Source: Thermoplasmata archaeon (GTDB lineage: Archaea; Thermoplasmatota; Thermoplasmata; Lutacidiplasmatales; UBA184). From it: 64,000 bases of DNA. The DNA is taken from NCBI GenBank assembly GCA_021817605.1, contig JAKAUN010000005.1:38248-102247 (forward strand). Direction: 5' to 3'. The translations under genes were made by a program, and so were the position numbers. The notes beneath the pieces are model-generated. The model searched no databases, was not told where the DNA came from, and worked only from the letters and a program-made list of their open reading frames with translations. Numbering within the stretch: position 1 is the first letter of the stretch; each line of letters opens with the position of its first letter. Positions 46,436-56,286 of this stretch are shown piece after piece.

Positions 46436-48472
46436 ATGCAAGGTCTCTTCGGTGGTACGGATCGGCGGGCGTGGCGAGCGATCCTTGGAACGACCCTTCT
46501 TCTCGGCGTGGCGGCAAGCGGCCTCCTCCTCTTCCCGGCGGCACCGGCGTCGGCGACGCCGTGGCCTGGCCCCGAGCCCGGCCCCACGAACCTCATCTTC
46601 TATCTCCACAACTCCACGAGCCCGATCATCGTCGGGGCCACCCCCTACCTCGAGGTTCTCTCGACGGCCAACGACACCGTCGCGCCGTGGGCCGTTACCG
46701 GCGGGCTCTCGGTCGGCAAGCACTACGATTCCGTAGCCTTCGTCGCGACACCCCAGCTCACCGCGCCCCTGGTCCTCAACGGGTCGGTGGCGGCGAGCGT
46801 TTACATGAACCAGACCGGCAGCTCCCTTACCGGAGGGACCGTCCTCCTCTCCGTCTACGCGGTCACTCCGAGCGGAGTCAAGACGCTCCTGGGATCGGGA
46901 TCGGTCGGAACCGTGGCCCTGGGTGCAGGCGGCTCGGTCCCTGCGCGCGCCCAGCTAGTGGGCCCCAATCTCACGGGCGCGACCGTACCCGCGGGCGACT
47001 CGATCGATGTGACCATCACCGTGTCGGGCAACACCGCGACCTACTACGGGATCTGGTGGGGGAACGTGAACGGAACGACCTACGAGAGCCAGGTCTCCCT
47101 CCCCGCGACCACCTACCTCACCGTCGGGACGCCCAAGGTCGTCAACTCGACCGGCGCACCCGAGTTCGACCTCTCTGCCTCCTCGTTGAACAAGACCGTC
47201 ACGGTCTCGGCTGTGGTCTCCGACCCGCTTGGCGCCTACGACTTCAGCAGCTGGCCGGTCTTCTTCACCATCTTCAACGCGACCGGCGTGGCGATCTACG
47301 GGCCGGTGAGCATGACCGCGGAGCCTGCCCCGCCCGCATCGGGCGCGCCGAACAGCACCTACTACGCCTCCTTCAACTACTCCGGTCTCGCCCCGGGAGT
47401 CTATTCCTTCAACGTCAGCGCTTCGGACAACACCAATCACAACGTCGGGAACCAGAATACCCTGCCGGCGTTCTATGGGCGGCTGGCCTCGAGCGCGGTG
47501 ACGGTGGATGTCGGGCTCCCACCGGTCCCCGTCACCGTCAAGGTCGTGGACGACCGCTCGGTGGCGCTCAAAGGCGCCGTGGTCCGCGCCATGGTGGGCA
47601 GCGTGCTCATCTCCACGAACACGACCGATGCTGCGGGTGAAGCGAACTTCTCCCTGCCGAACGACACGAGCTACAACTTCACCGTCTACTGGCAGGGCAT
47701 CCGAGCAGGCAACTTCACCGAGCTCGTCAACGCCTCCGGCCTCGTCTTCCAGCTCTCGGCGACGGTCCTCTACCCCACGTTCCTGTTGGAGACCTCGGAC
47801 GGCCTCCCCGTTCCCTACGCGCTGGTGAGCATCGTCCATCCCAACGGCACGACCCTTCCGCTCGTCGTGTCGAACGCGAAAGGGGAGTTCACGCTCGCCC
47901 AGGTCCCCGCAGGCGACTACACGTTCACGGTGATCTACGACGACGTCGTCGTCCTCGGGTCGCACCCGGTGCCGGCGCTCTCCGACGCGAGTCCAATCCC
48001 CGTCACGGTCACGGGGGTCTACCCGCTCACGGTGACGACCAGCACCTCGGGTGGCTCGGCGCTCTCGGGGATCTTCGTCACGGTCATCAGCAGCGCGACC
48101 GGCGCCACGATCGCCTCCGGGGTCACGAACAGCTCCGGAGCGCTCAGCTTCCTCGTGCCGGTCGGGACCTACGAGGTCGTCGGCGACTGGAGCACCACCT
48201 ACTACCTCACGCCCGTCCAGCAGACGGTGACCGAGCAGGTGAGCGTCACCGGCGTGACGAGCACGAGCCTCCAGTTCACCAAGGCGTTCCCGTCGTTCAC
48301 CCAGACCAACGAGTTCTACCTCGTGCTCGCCTTCGCGGCCCTCGGGATCGTCATCGTCGTGCTCGCCCTGCTCCTGGTGCGGAGCCGCAGGAAGCAGAAG
48401 GTTCCCCCGCTCACTCCGGCGCCGGCAATCTCCCCGCCAGAGGCGACGAAGGAGCCCGAGACCAAGTCGTAG
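46436..48472 (+). CDS. secreted/surface protein with carboxypeptidase-regulatory-like beta domains and C-terminal TM anchor
   Basis: Signal peptide ILGTTLLLGVAASGLLLFPAAPASA; many NxT/S sites; C-terminal FYLVLAFAALGIVIVVLALLLVRSRRKQK. Confidence 0.8.
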   Translation: MQGLFGGTDRRAWRAILGTTLLLGVAASGLLLFPAAPASATPWPGPEPGPTNLIFYLHNSTSPIIVGATPYLEVLSTANDTVAPWAVTGGLSVGKHYDSVAFVATPQLTAPLVLNGSVAASVYMNQTGSSLTGGTVLLSVYAVTPSGVKTLLGSGSVGTVALGAGGSVPARAQLVGPNLTGATVPAGDSIDVTITVSGNTATYYGIWWGNVNGTTYESQVSLPATTYLTVGTPKVVNSTGAPEFDLSASSLNKTVTVSAVVSDPLGAYDFSSWPVFFTIFNATGVAIYGPVSMTAEPAPPASGAPNSTYYASFNYSGLAPGVYSFNVSASDNTNHNVGNQNTLPAFYGRLASSAVTVDVGLPPVPVTVKVVDDRSVALKGAVVRAMVGSVLISTNTTDAAGEANFSLPNDTSYNFTVYWQGIRAGNFTELVNASGLVFQLSATVLYPTFLLETSDGLPVPYALVSIVHPNGTTLPLVVSNAKGEFTLAQVPAGDYTFTVIYDDVVVLGSHPVPALSDASPIPVTVTGVYPLTVTTSTSGGSALSGIFVTVISSATGATIASGVTNSSGALSFLVPVGTYEVVGDWSTTYYLTPVQQTVTEQVSVTGVTSTSLQFTKAFPSFTQTNEFYLVLAFAALGIVIVVLALLLVRSRRKQKVPPLTPAPAISPPEATKEPETKS

Positions 48473-48595
48473 GGAGCCGGTCGGCTGCCCTCAGTCGAAC
48501 CCTTTCCCCCTTCTCGCCAACGGCCGGCACCGAGCCGGAGCCGGTCGGACCCCTCCGCTCTCGACGGCAGACGGCGCTCGCCCTGTCGGGTCCGT

Positions 48596-49333
48596 TCAGG
48601 AGGGAAGCAGGTCGGCGAAGACGAACCCGTCGCGCTCGACCACCTCGCCGACGGTGACCTCCACCGGCGCCCGGAAGGACGGGGCGTGCGTGACGAACGT
48701 GTGGAACTCGCCGTTCTCCCCGCAGGGGTCGACTCCCGGGGGCAGGGTGGCGAGGAACTCGGCGTCGAAGAGCCGGCCCGCGCGGTCCCGGGGAAGCAGG
48801 CGGGGGTCGACGCAGGAGAGCCGGGCGCGCAGGCCCTCGGCGATCATCCTTCGGGCGAGCCGGTCGGTGGGCTCTTTCCAGAGCGGGAAGACCGCCTCCA
48901 TCCCCGCCTCGGCCATGCGGGCGACGCGGTAGCGACGGATCTCCTCGAGGAACAGATCACCGAAGACCACGTGGCGCACCCCCTCGGCCCTCGCCCGCGC
49001 GAGCACGCGGGCCATCTCCTGCTCGTAGCGCTCGTTGGGGCAGGGATAGGGTAGAAGGACCTTCACCAGCGGAAGCCCGAGCGCGGCGGCTTGGCGGTCG
49101 AGCAGCTCCTCCCGCACCCCGTGCATCGAGACGCGTCCGAAGGTCTCGGTGAGGGTGGTGAGCAGCGCCCGGACGACAAAACGGCCCGAACGCCGGACGG
49201 CCTCGAGGGCGAAGGCGGAGTCCTTTCCGCTGCTCCAGGAGAGCCAGGCAGGAAGCGGCGGGCCCTCCGAAGGCGCACCACGGGGGATTATGGGCACGCC
49301 CGCCACGCCGTCCCGCCACGCCCGCCGGTCCAT
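48596..49333 (-). CDS. Dph6-like ATP-binding protein (diphthine-ammonia ligase family)
   Basis: LSWSSGKDSAFALEAVRRSGRFVVRALLTTLTETFGRVSMHGV...VVFGDLFLEEIRRYR...CGENGEFHTFV. Confidence 0.85.
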   Translation of the reverse strand: MDRRAWRDGVAGVPIIPRGAPSEGPPLPAWLSWSSGKDSAFALEAVRRSGRFVVRALLTTLTETFGRVSMHGVREELLDRQAAALGLPLVKVLLPYPCPNERYEQEMARVLARARAEGVRHVVFGDLFLEEIRRYRVARMAEAGMEAVFPLWKEPTDRLARRMIAEGLRARLSCVDPRLLPRDRAGRLFDAEFLATLPPGVDPCGENGEFHTFVTHAPSFRAPVEVTVGEVVERDGFVFADLLPS

Positions 49334-49358
49334 GAGGGCTGCGGCGCTTCGGGAGGGC

Positions 49359-50474
49359 TCAGGCGGCAGGAGACGGGCGAGCGAGGACCGGGTGGCCGCC
49401 CGTGCGCGCGACGGTCTCGGGCTCGACGGAGCGGTTGATCGTGATCTCGTTGACGACCCCGAGCATCTCCATCGCCGTCCCGAGGCTCGAGAGGATCTTT
49501 TGCAGCCGTGCCGCCCCGACCTTGTCGCGGCTACGCCCTATGAGCGCGGCGGAGAGCTTCTCCTCCTGCTCGATCCACCCCTCGATCTGGGTGAGCGCCT
49601 CGTGCGCCTCCGACGCGGAGACCTCGCGGAACGCGGTCATCGTCCGCACGAGCACCGCGTCGAACGCCTCGAGCTGGGCGACCAGCTCCTCGGCGTCCTT
49701 TCCTCCAGGGAGGTCGGGCTCGAGCTCGATGGCGATCGTCGCCACGAGGTCGCCGGCGACCTCGAGCATCTTGACGACCACCCGGTAGCCGAGCTGGTAG
49801 TGGTGGCTCGGCACGCCGATGTCGCGAGCGACCTGGAAGTCGTTGGAGGCGAGAAGGATCTGCCGCGCGATGAGCAGGTAGAACCGGTCGATCTCCTCCT
49901 CGACCTGGGCGACCTGGCGCAGGAGCGCGGGGTTGGAGCGGTGGAGAGCGCGCTCGCACAGCTCGACCTCCATGCGGACCATCCGGACGACGCGGTCGAG
50001 CAGGCTCGGAAGGCGGTGCTTGGTGGGATCCAAGAACACCTGGACCTCGAGGCGACGGCCCTCGTCCTCGATGAGGCTCATCCCGAGCACGCGCTGGGCG
50101 ATGCGGGCGACCTCTTCGCGCAGGCTGACGGGGAACTCCTCCGGGGAGGTGAGCACGATGCGGTCCTGGCCGGTGATGTAGGCTCCGACCAGGAGTCGGG
50201 CGACCAGCGACGGCGCCAGGTCGGTGGCGTCCAGGCTGAGCGTGCGGGAGCCGCCGTCCGCGAGCTGTCCGGCGAGCGAGACCTCGAGCCGGCCCTCGCC
50301 GAGGTCCTGGAACCGGACGAGCGAGCCGGAGCGAACGTTGAACGCCTGGGTCCACGCCTTGGGCAGCGTCACCGCGAGGGAGGAGAGCCCCGTACGCTGA
50401 ACGCTGCGGACGGCCGCTCGCCCGCTCTCCGGCTCCTCCGGGCGGGTCGGAACGTCGGGCATCGCACCCTCCAT
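49359..50474 (-). CDS. AbrB-N / PhoU-domain regulatory protein
   Basis: VRSVQRTGLSSLAVTLPKAWTQAFNVRSGSLVRFQDLGEGRLEV (SpoVT-AbrB-like) plus PhoU-like helices. Confidence 0.82.
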   Translation of the reverse strand: MEGAMPDVPTRPEEPESGRAAVRSVQRTGLSSLAVTLPKAWTQAFNVRSGSLVRFQDLGEGRLEVSLAGQLADGGSRTLSLDATDLAPSLVARLLVGAYITGQDRIVLTSPEEFPVSLREEVARIAQRVLGMSLIEDEGRRLEVQVFLDPTKHRLPSLLDRVVRMVRMEVELCERALHRSNPALLRQVAQVEEEIDRFYLLIARQILLASNDFQVARDIGVPSHHYQLGYRVVVKMLEVAGDLVATIAIELEPDLPGGKDAEELVAQLEAFDAVLVRTMTAFREVSASEAHEALTQIEGWIEQEEKLSAALIGRSRDKVGAARLQKILSSLGTAMEMLGVVNEITINRSVEPETVARTGGHPVLARPSPAA

Positions 50475-50702
50475 GCGGCTCTCCTGAGAATAAGGAGCCC
50501 GTCAATTCCAGTTGATTTCGGCACCTCGTCCTCGCCGTGTCTCCTTACTCTTCTGACCGTCATGAGGAGAGCGATTTCCCCCGCTCCGGCCTTTACGACC
50601 CAGGGGAGAACCCGATGACTACCGAAGCGAACGACGCCGAAACGACCTCGCCGAGCCGCCGTAAAGGAGAGGCGTAGCGCCGCGACGCCGAAGAGGAAGA
50701 TC

Positions 50703-51455
50703 ATGTTTTTCATCGATAACCTTGCCTTCACGGAAGCGTTGCTCTTCTTCGCGGCCGCGTTGCTCACCTACGTGGGACTGACGACCTGGTGGGCGATGCG
50801 CCAGAACGAGCCGGACAAGGTGCAGGCCTCCCTCAAGGGCGCCGCGCTGCCGATCGGTGCTGTCGGTTTCACCGCGGTGACGCTCGGCCTCTGGGAAGAG
50901 ATGGTCTGGCCGTACCCGAGCGTGATGGGCCAGTACGACATCATGTTCAACGATGTCACGCTCATCTTCGGGATCGTCCTCATCGCCCTCGCCGCGACGG
51001 CCTATCTCGGGCTCCGACTCCAGTACGTCGGTGTTCTCGCCTTCATGGCCGGGGTCGTCACCCTCCTCTACGGGTGGACCGCCTACGGCTACGGCTACAC
51101 CAAGGAGCCGTTCCAGATGCTCCTGCTCTACGCGGGCTTCTCCATGGCGGGGATCCTCTCCCTGCCGGCGACGATCATCACCGACTACTACCTCGGCACG
51201 GTCGCCAAGAGCCCGACCGCCTGGCGCACCACGGCCCCCGCGACCTCGCGGCTGGCCCGGTTCGGCACCCGCGGGGTCCAAGGGTTCAGCGGCGGCTCGC
51301 GCCCGGAGGGGAGCGGCTCGACGCTGCGCTACCGCGTGCCGATGTACCTCCACATCATCCTGCTGCTCTTCCCGGTGTTCATGGCGCTCGCCGGGGTGGC
51401 AGCCTGGGGCTACCTGGGAACGACGGTGCCCGCCCACCTCAAGAGCCCGCCGTAG
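50703..51455 (+). CDS. DUF981-type multi-TM membrane protein
   Basis: MFFIDNLAFTEALLFFAAALLTYVGLTTWWAMRQNEPDKVQASLKGAALPIGAVGF...; several hydrophobic helices. Confidence 0.75.
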   Translation: MFFIDNLAFTEALLFFAAALLTYVGLTTWWAMRQNEPDKVQASLKGAALPIGAVGFTAVTLGLWEEMVWPYPSVMGQYDIMFNDVTLIFGIVLIALAATAYLGLRLQYVGVLAFMAGVVTLLYGWTAYGYGYTKEPFQMLLLYAGFSMAGILSLPATIITDYYLGTVAKSPTAWRTTAPATSRLARFGTRGVQGFSGGSRPEGSGSTLRYRVPMYLHIILLLFPVFMALAGVAAWGYLGTTVPAHLKSPP

Positions 51456-51612
51456 GGCTGCCCGCAGGCTAGCCGCCTCCGGCGGCAAACCCGAACCCCT
51501 TCCTACCCTTCTTCTTCTCAGCCGGTGGCTTGACGGGAACCGCGTACGGTCTTGGTACGTCGCGGCACGCGATCGCCCCGGCCAGAATGCGGACACAGAG
51601 GCCGGGCCGAGC

Positions 51613-52635
51613 CTACGGGAGGAGGACCGTCCTCAGGCCCTCTCCCTGCCGCAGCGCGCGTAGCCCCTCCTGAAAGCGGAGGAGGGGAAGGCGCTGGGTG
51701 ACGACCGGGTCGAGGCGGACCTTGCCGCGTCGGACCAGATCGATGACCTTGGGATAGCTGGCGGGAGGGCAGCCGAGCGACCCGAGCACGGTGTACTCGA
51801 AGAACATCGCCCGATTCGCCGGCAGCGCCGCCGGGTTGGCGCTGTAGCCGACCAGGCAGAGCCGACCGCCACGACGCAGCGCCGAGAAGCCGAGGGCGAT
51901 CGTCTCGGGTCGGCCCACGACCTCGAAGGCGACGTCCGCTCCCTCGCCGAAGTGCTTCCGCAGCTCCCGCGCCGGGTTCTCGACCTTGGCGACGTTGATC
52001 GTCGCCTCGGCTCCGAGCTCGCGGGAGATCGCGAGCTTCTCCTCCGAGACGTCGAGCGCCACGACCTCGGCTCCCGCCGCGGCGGCGAACTGGACGACGT
52101 TGATCCCCACCCCTCCGCACCCGATCACCGCCACCCGCTCCCCCGGGCGGACCTGGGCCCGCTCGACCACGGCATGGTAGGGAGTCGTGAGCGCGTCGGC
52201 GATCACCGCCCCGCTGATCGGGTCGATCCCGGGAGGGAGGGGTACGAGGTCCTTCGCCGGGACGCAGAGGTACTTGGCGAAGCCGCCGTCGATGTGGTTG
52301 CCGGGCATCTTCGCGTCGGGGCAGAGGTTCTCTCGACCGCCCCGGCAGTAGCCGCAGCGTCCGCACGGCAAGAGCGCCGGAACGAGCACCTGTTGCCCGA
52401 CGGGGGGCGAAGCGGCCCCCTCCCCGAGAGCGTCGACCACCCCGGAGATCTCGTGGCCGAGCACCAGCGGCGGGCTCTTCGCCGTCGCGACCCCGTGGTC
52501 GAGGTAATGGAGGTCCGTGTGACAGAGCCCGCACGCCGACACCTCGACCCGCGCCTCGCCGGCGGCGGGCTCGGGCCGCGGGAGCTCCTTAGCCTCGAGG
52601 GGGCCCCCGACCGCGGTGAGCACGAGCGCCTGCAT
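51613..52635 (-). CDS. had: 6-hydroxycyclohex-1-ene-1-carbonyl-CoA dehydrogenase-like zinc alcohol dehydrogenase
   Basis: GLCHTDLHYLDHGVATAKSPPLVLGHEISGVV...LLPCGRCGYCRGGRENLCPDAKMPGNHIDGGFAKYL; operon context. Confidence 0.82.
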   Translation of the reverse strand: MQALVLTAVGGPLEAKELPRPEPAAGEARVEVSACGLCHTDLHYLDHGVATAKSPPLVLGHEISGVVDALGEGAASPPVGQQVLVPALLPCGRCGYCRGGRENLCPDAKMPGNHIDGGFAKYLCVPAKDLVPLPPGIDPISGAVIADALTTPYHAVVERAQVRPGERVAVIGCGGVGINVVQFAAAAGAEVVALDVSEEKLAISRELGAEATINVAKVENPARELRKHFGEGADVAFEVVGRPETIALGFSALRRGGRLCLVGYSANPAALPANRAMFFEYTVLGSLGCPPASYPKVIDLVRRGKVRLDPVVTQRLPLLRFQEGLRALRQGEGLRTVLLP

Positions 52636-52639
52636 CGGC

Positions 52640-53413
52640 TCACCCGCTCGGCGTCGGCCAGACCGGCGCGCGCTTCTCGAGGAACGCCCGAAGGCCTTCC
52701 TCGGCGTCCGGGAGCTGGACGATCTCCTTGAGGTAGCCGGCTTCCGCCTTCGAAAGCTCCTGCCACGGGAACGGATCGGCTGCCTGCCAGAGCCGCTTCA
52801 TGATCGTAAGGGTCTCGTGCCGGTGCGAGGAGAACGCGCGCACGACGCCGTCGAGCTCACCCTCGAGCTCGGCGTCCGGCACGCTTCGCGAGACGAGACC
52901 GAGGAGGGCAGCGCGCTCGGCCGAGAGGGTCCGGCCGGTGAAGAGGATCTCGGCGGCGGCCTTCGGACCGACCTGCCGGGAGAGGGCGGCAAGGGCCACC
53001 GGGGGAAAGACCCCGAGGCGGACCTCGGGCTGGCCGAACGTCGCCGAGGCCGAAGCGAGGGCCATGTCGCACGGCAGCAGTAGCTCGAGCCCCCCGCCGA
53101 GGCAGGGGCCCTCGACGACGGCGAGGGTGGGGACGGGCACCTCCCAGATCGCCCGGAGAAGGTCGTGGAAGGCGGCGAACATCGGGGAGAGCTTCGCTCC
53201 CATGTGGTCGGCGACCGAGAGCCCGGCGCTCCAGGCGCCGTAGCCGCCCCGCAGGACGAGAAGGTTCGCGTGACGGATCTCCTCTCCGCGTAGCGCCTCG
53301 GCGACCCGCTCGAGGAGGTCGTGGTCGAAGACGTTGAGCGGCGGCCGTCGCCAGCTCAGGGTCCGAGCTGCGCCGTGGTGCTCGAGACGGACGGTGCCTG
53401 CGGTCGTGGCCAT
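52640..53413 (-). CDS. dch: cyclohexa-1,5-diene-1-carbonyl-CoA hydratase-like crotonase
   Basis: RRPPLNVFDHDLLERVAEALR...GYGAWSAGLSVADHMGAKLSPMFAAFHDLLRAIWEVPVPTLAVVEGPCLGGGLELLLPCDMALAS. Confidence 0.83.
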   Translation of the reverse strand: MATTAGTVRLEHHGAARTLSWRRPPLNVFDHDLLERVAEALRGEEIRHANLLVLRGGYGAWSAGLSVADHMGAKLSPMFAAFHDLLRAIWEVPVPTLAVVEGPCLGGGLELLLPCDMALASASATFGQPEVRLGVFPPVALAALSRQVGPKAAAEILFTGRTLSAERAALLGLVSRSVPDAELEGELDGVVRAFSSHRHETLTIMKRLWQAADPFPWQELSKAEAGYLKEIVQLPDAEEGLRAFLEKRAPVWPTPSG

Positions 53414-53424
53414 CGTTGCGTCTC

Positions 53425-54660
53425 CTAGTCGAACATGATCGACTCGACGAACGTCTCGAGCTGCAGGCGCGCCTGCTCGTAGGCGGTCGAGCGCTCCTCG
53501 AACTCAAGATGGAGGTAGGGGACCTTGCGGCGGTCGAGCGCCTGGCGGTAGAGAACGACGTCCTCGAGGGCCGGCTCGCAGAACTTCGCGGTGAGGAACA
53601 CGACCCCCTTGGCTCCGGTCGCGTCCAGACGGGAGAGGATCGCCTCGCCCTTGGTCGTCGGCGTCGCCCGGACGCCGATGTCCATCCGCGAGTCGACGTA
53701 GGCGCGGGCGAGGCGCTCGAGCGCGCTGCCGCCGGGCGGGACGGAAGGATACCAGCGATGCGCCTGGAGGAGGTCGTCGTCGACGACCTCGCAGCCGACC
53801 TGCTCGAGCAGGTCGAGGAGCTCGAGCGTCGGTTGCTCGCAGAAAGGGCCGACCAGAAGGACCTTGATCGCGTCGCGGGCCGGGCGCGCGCGGTGCTCGA
53901 GCTCGGAGGCGGCGCGCTCGAGCATCGCTACGTGGAGCTCGCGCGGCACCAATCCTCCGAGACGGCGCAGGACGTACGACTCGCTGAGCGAGAGGGACGG
54001 GCGCTCTCCCTGCTTGGCCGAGAGGAGGCGGCGGATGCCGGCCCGCTGGAGGTCGAACAGCTCGATCGAGCTCGCGAGGGCCTCCTCGGTCAGCGGCGAG
54101 CCGCCCGCCGCCCGGAACCGTTCGGCCAGCCGCGAGTACTCGTGGACGAGGAACGGGAGCGCCGCCGGGGTGTGGAAGTTCTGCGGAAGATGCAGCATGA
54201 ACGTCTCCCGGCCCGGGACCAGTCGGGGGAAGATCCCCTCGAGGTTGCGGGAGACGTCGCAGATGTACGGGAAGACGACGGCCCTGAACGCCTCGAGCCC
54301 GCCGGTGAGCCCGAGCTCGAGGGTCGATTTGCTGATCGAGCAGAGGAACGAGCCGAGCGCGGCGTCCGCGTGGTTGATCTCGAGGTTCTCCCCGCCGCCG
54401 TGCAGCGCGACGGGGACCAGCCCCATCGCGTGGGCGATCTCCTGAGGCGTGTAGACCGGAAAGCAGCCGACGACCCCCCGGCCCGCACGTGCGAGGGCGC
54501 GCGCGGTCGGATAGGTCGGATCGCTCAGCACCTCGCGGCCAAGCCGGACCATCTCCTCGATCGTCGCGGCGCGCGCGAACTCGCCCAGGTCCTCCGAGAG
54601 CTCGACCGACGGCGTGGCCGCCGGTTCGGGAAGGTTCCCCAAGGAGAGGAGGCCGCCCAC
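53425..54660 (-). CDS. bcrC: benzoyl-CoA reductase subunit C-like (HgdB/BcrC family)
   Basis: 411 aa; VVGCFPVYTPQEIAHAMGLVPVALHGGG...FLCSISKSTLELGL...FPYICDVSRNLEGIF...VLLVGPFCEQPTLELLDLLEQVGCEVVDDDL. Confidence 0.85.
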   Translation of the reverse strand: MGGLLSLGNLPEPAATPSVELSEDLGEFARAATIEEMVRLGREVLSDPTYPTARALARAGRGVVGCFPVYTPQEIAHAMGLVPVALHGGGENLEINHADAALGSFLCSISKSTLELGLTGGLEAFRAVVFPYICDVSRNLEGIFPRLVPGRETFMLHLPQNFHTPAALPFLVHEYSRLAERFRAAGGSPLTEEALASSIELFDLQRAGIRRLLSAKQGERPSLSLSESYVLRRLGGLVPRELHVAMLERAASELEHRARPARDAIKVLLVGPFCEQPTLELLDLLEQVGCEVVDDDLLQAHRWYPSVPPGGSALERLARAYVDSRMDIGVRATPTTKGEAILSRLDATGAKGVVFLTAKFCEPALEDVVLYRQALDRRKVPYLHLEFEERSTAYEQARLQLETFVESIMFD

Positions 54661-54664
54661 GGGC

Positions 54665-55492
54665 TCACCCCACCGCCCCGACGAGCGGAGCCACCGACGC
54701 GGCCGGCCCGGCCTTCGTAAGGCGGGTATAGCCGAGGACCGCCGCCCCGATCGCCGCGGCGTAGGGTCCGTGGACGTTCGCGTTCACCGGCAGCTTGACC
54801 GTCTGCTCGAGGGCGCGGACCATCGCCTCGCATCCGACCAGCCCTCCGACCAGGGTGACCTCGGGCTCGATCCCGACGTAGCGCATCAGGGCATGTCCGC
54901 GCTGGGCGAGGGAGAGCAGCACCCCCATGAGGATGTCCGGCAGCGCGACGCCCTCGGAGATGTTGTTGATGATCTCGGTCTCGGCGAGCACCGCGCAGAC
55001 GCTCGAGATCGTCTTCGGGCTGCGGGCGGAGAGCGCCTTCGCCGAGATCTCCTCCAGAGGCACCTGGAGGTACTTCGAGCAGCGCTCGACGAACCGCCCG
55101 GCGCCGGCGGCGCACTTCTCGTTCATCTTGAAGCGGCCGACCTTCCCGGCGGGCGTCACCGCGATCGAGCGGGACGACTGGGCCCCGATGTCGACGACGT
55201 GGCGCGTGCCGGGGAAGAGGAAGACCGCGCCGCGGGCCGAGGCGGTGATGTCGCTCAGCTGGAGATGGCGCTCGGGGTAGGCGTAGCGGCCGAAGCCGGT
55301 GGTGGCGAGGTAGCGGACCTCTCCGGGGAGGACGTTCGCCTCCTCCACGAGACGCTCTACGATCTGATGGCCGATCGCGGCCGGCTGCCCTCGGGTCGGC
55401 AGCCTCGCCTCGGCAAGGAGACGCACCCCGTCCTCGAGGAGGGCCCCCTTGGTCGACCCCGAGCCGAGGTCGAGCCCCACGGTGATCGTCAC
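54665..55492 (-). CDS. bcrD: benzoyl-CoA reductase ATPase subunit (BcrD/BzdP-like, BadF/BcrA family)
   Basis: GTG at 55492: MTITVGLDLGSGSTKGALLEDG...VVDIGAQSSRSIAV...MNEKCAAGAGRFVERCSKYL (cluster-binding Cys). Confidence 0.85.
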   Translation of the reverse strand: MTITVGLDLGSGSTKGALLEDGVRLLAEARLPTRGQPAAIGHQIVERLVEEANVLPGEVRYLATTGFGRYAYPERHLQLSDITASARGAVFLFPGTRHVVDIGAQSSRSIAVTPAGKVGRFKMNEKCAAGAGRFVERCSKYLQVPLEEISAKALSARSPKTISSVCAVLAETEIINNISEGVALPDILMGVLLSLAQRGHALMRYVGIEPEVTLVGGLVGCEAMVRALEQTVKLPVNANVHGPYAAAIGAAVLGYTRLTKAGPAASVAPLVGAVG

Positions 55493-56286
55493 GAGCCCCC
55501 CGTCGCGGGCCGGGAGAGCCTCTCGGCGCCGAACAGCGCGGCGCCGACGGCGCCGAGGTACTGCGAGAGCGGGCTCACGTTCACGTGGAGCCCGACCTTG
55601 CGCTCGAGCGCCCGGACCATCCCTTCGTTGCGGGAGACCCCGCCGGTGAACGTCACCTCGGGGGCGACCCCGACCCTCTGCATGAGGGAGAACGAGCGGC
55701 TCGCGATGGAGGCGTGGAGGCCGGCGAGGACGTCCTTCGGGTCCTTTCCCCGGGCGACGTAGCTCGTCACCTCCGACTCGGCGAAGACCGTGCAGGTGCT
55801 CGTGACCTTGAGCGGGTGGCGCGCCTCGAGCGAGAGCGCTCCGATCTCCGCGACGTCGTAGCCGAGAGCCCCCGCGCAGACGTCCAGGAAGCGGCCGGTT
55901 CCCGCGGCGCACTTGTCGTTCATGGCGAAGTCGATCACCTCGCCGCGCTCGCCGACACGGATCGCCTTGGTGTCCTGCCCTCCGATGTCGACCACGAGAC
56001 GGGTTCCCGGAAAGAGGAAGTGCGCGCCGCGGGCGTGGCAGCCGATCTCGGTGACGGCCTCCTGGCCGAAGGTCACTTTGAAGCGGCCGTAGCCGGTGCC
56101 GGTGACGAAACGGATCTCCGAACGGTCCCGATGCGCGTCCCCAAGCGCCTGCTCGAGGGCCTTTTCGGCGTCACGGACGAGCTCGACGCCGACCGGGGCG
56201 AGCGATTTCCCCACGACATTTCCGTCGTCGAGGAGGACGCACTTGGCCGTCGTCGAGCCGATGTCGACTCCCGCGACCAGCGTCAT
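55489..56286 (-). CDS. bcrA: benzoyl-CoA reductase ATPase subunit (BcrA/BzdQ-like)
   Basis: ATG at 56286: MTLVAGVDIGSTTAKCVLLDDG...VVDIGGQDTKAIRV...MNDKCAAGTGRFLDVCAGALG. Confidence 0.87.
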   Translation of the reverse strand: MTLVAGVDIGSTTAKCVLLDDGNVVGKSLAPVGVELVRDAEKALEQALGDAHRDRSEIRFVTGTGYGRFKVTFGQEAVTEIGCHARGAHFLFPGTRLVVDIGGQDTKAIRVGERGEVIDFAMNDKCAAGTGRFLDVCAGALGYDVAEIGALSLEARHPLKVTSTCTVFAESEVTSYVARGKDPKDVLAGLHASIASRSFSLMQRVGVAPEVTFTGGVSRNEGMVRALERKVGLHVNVSPLSQYLGAVGAALFGAERLSRPATGGS

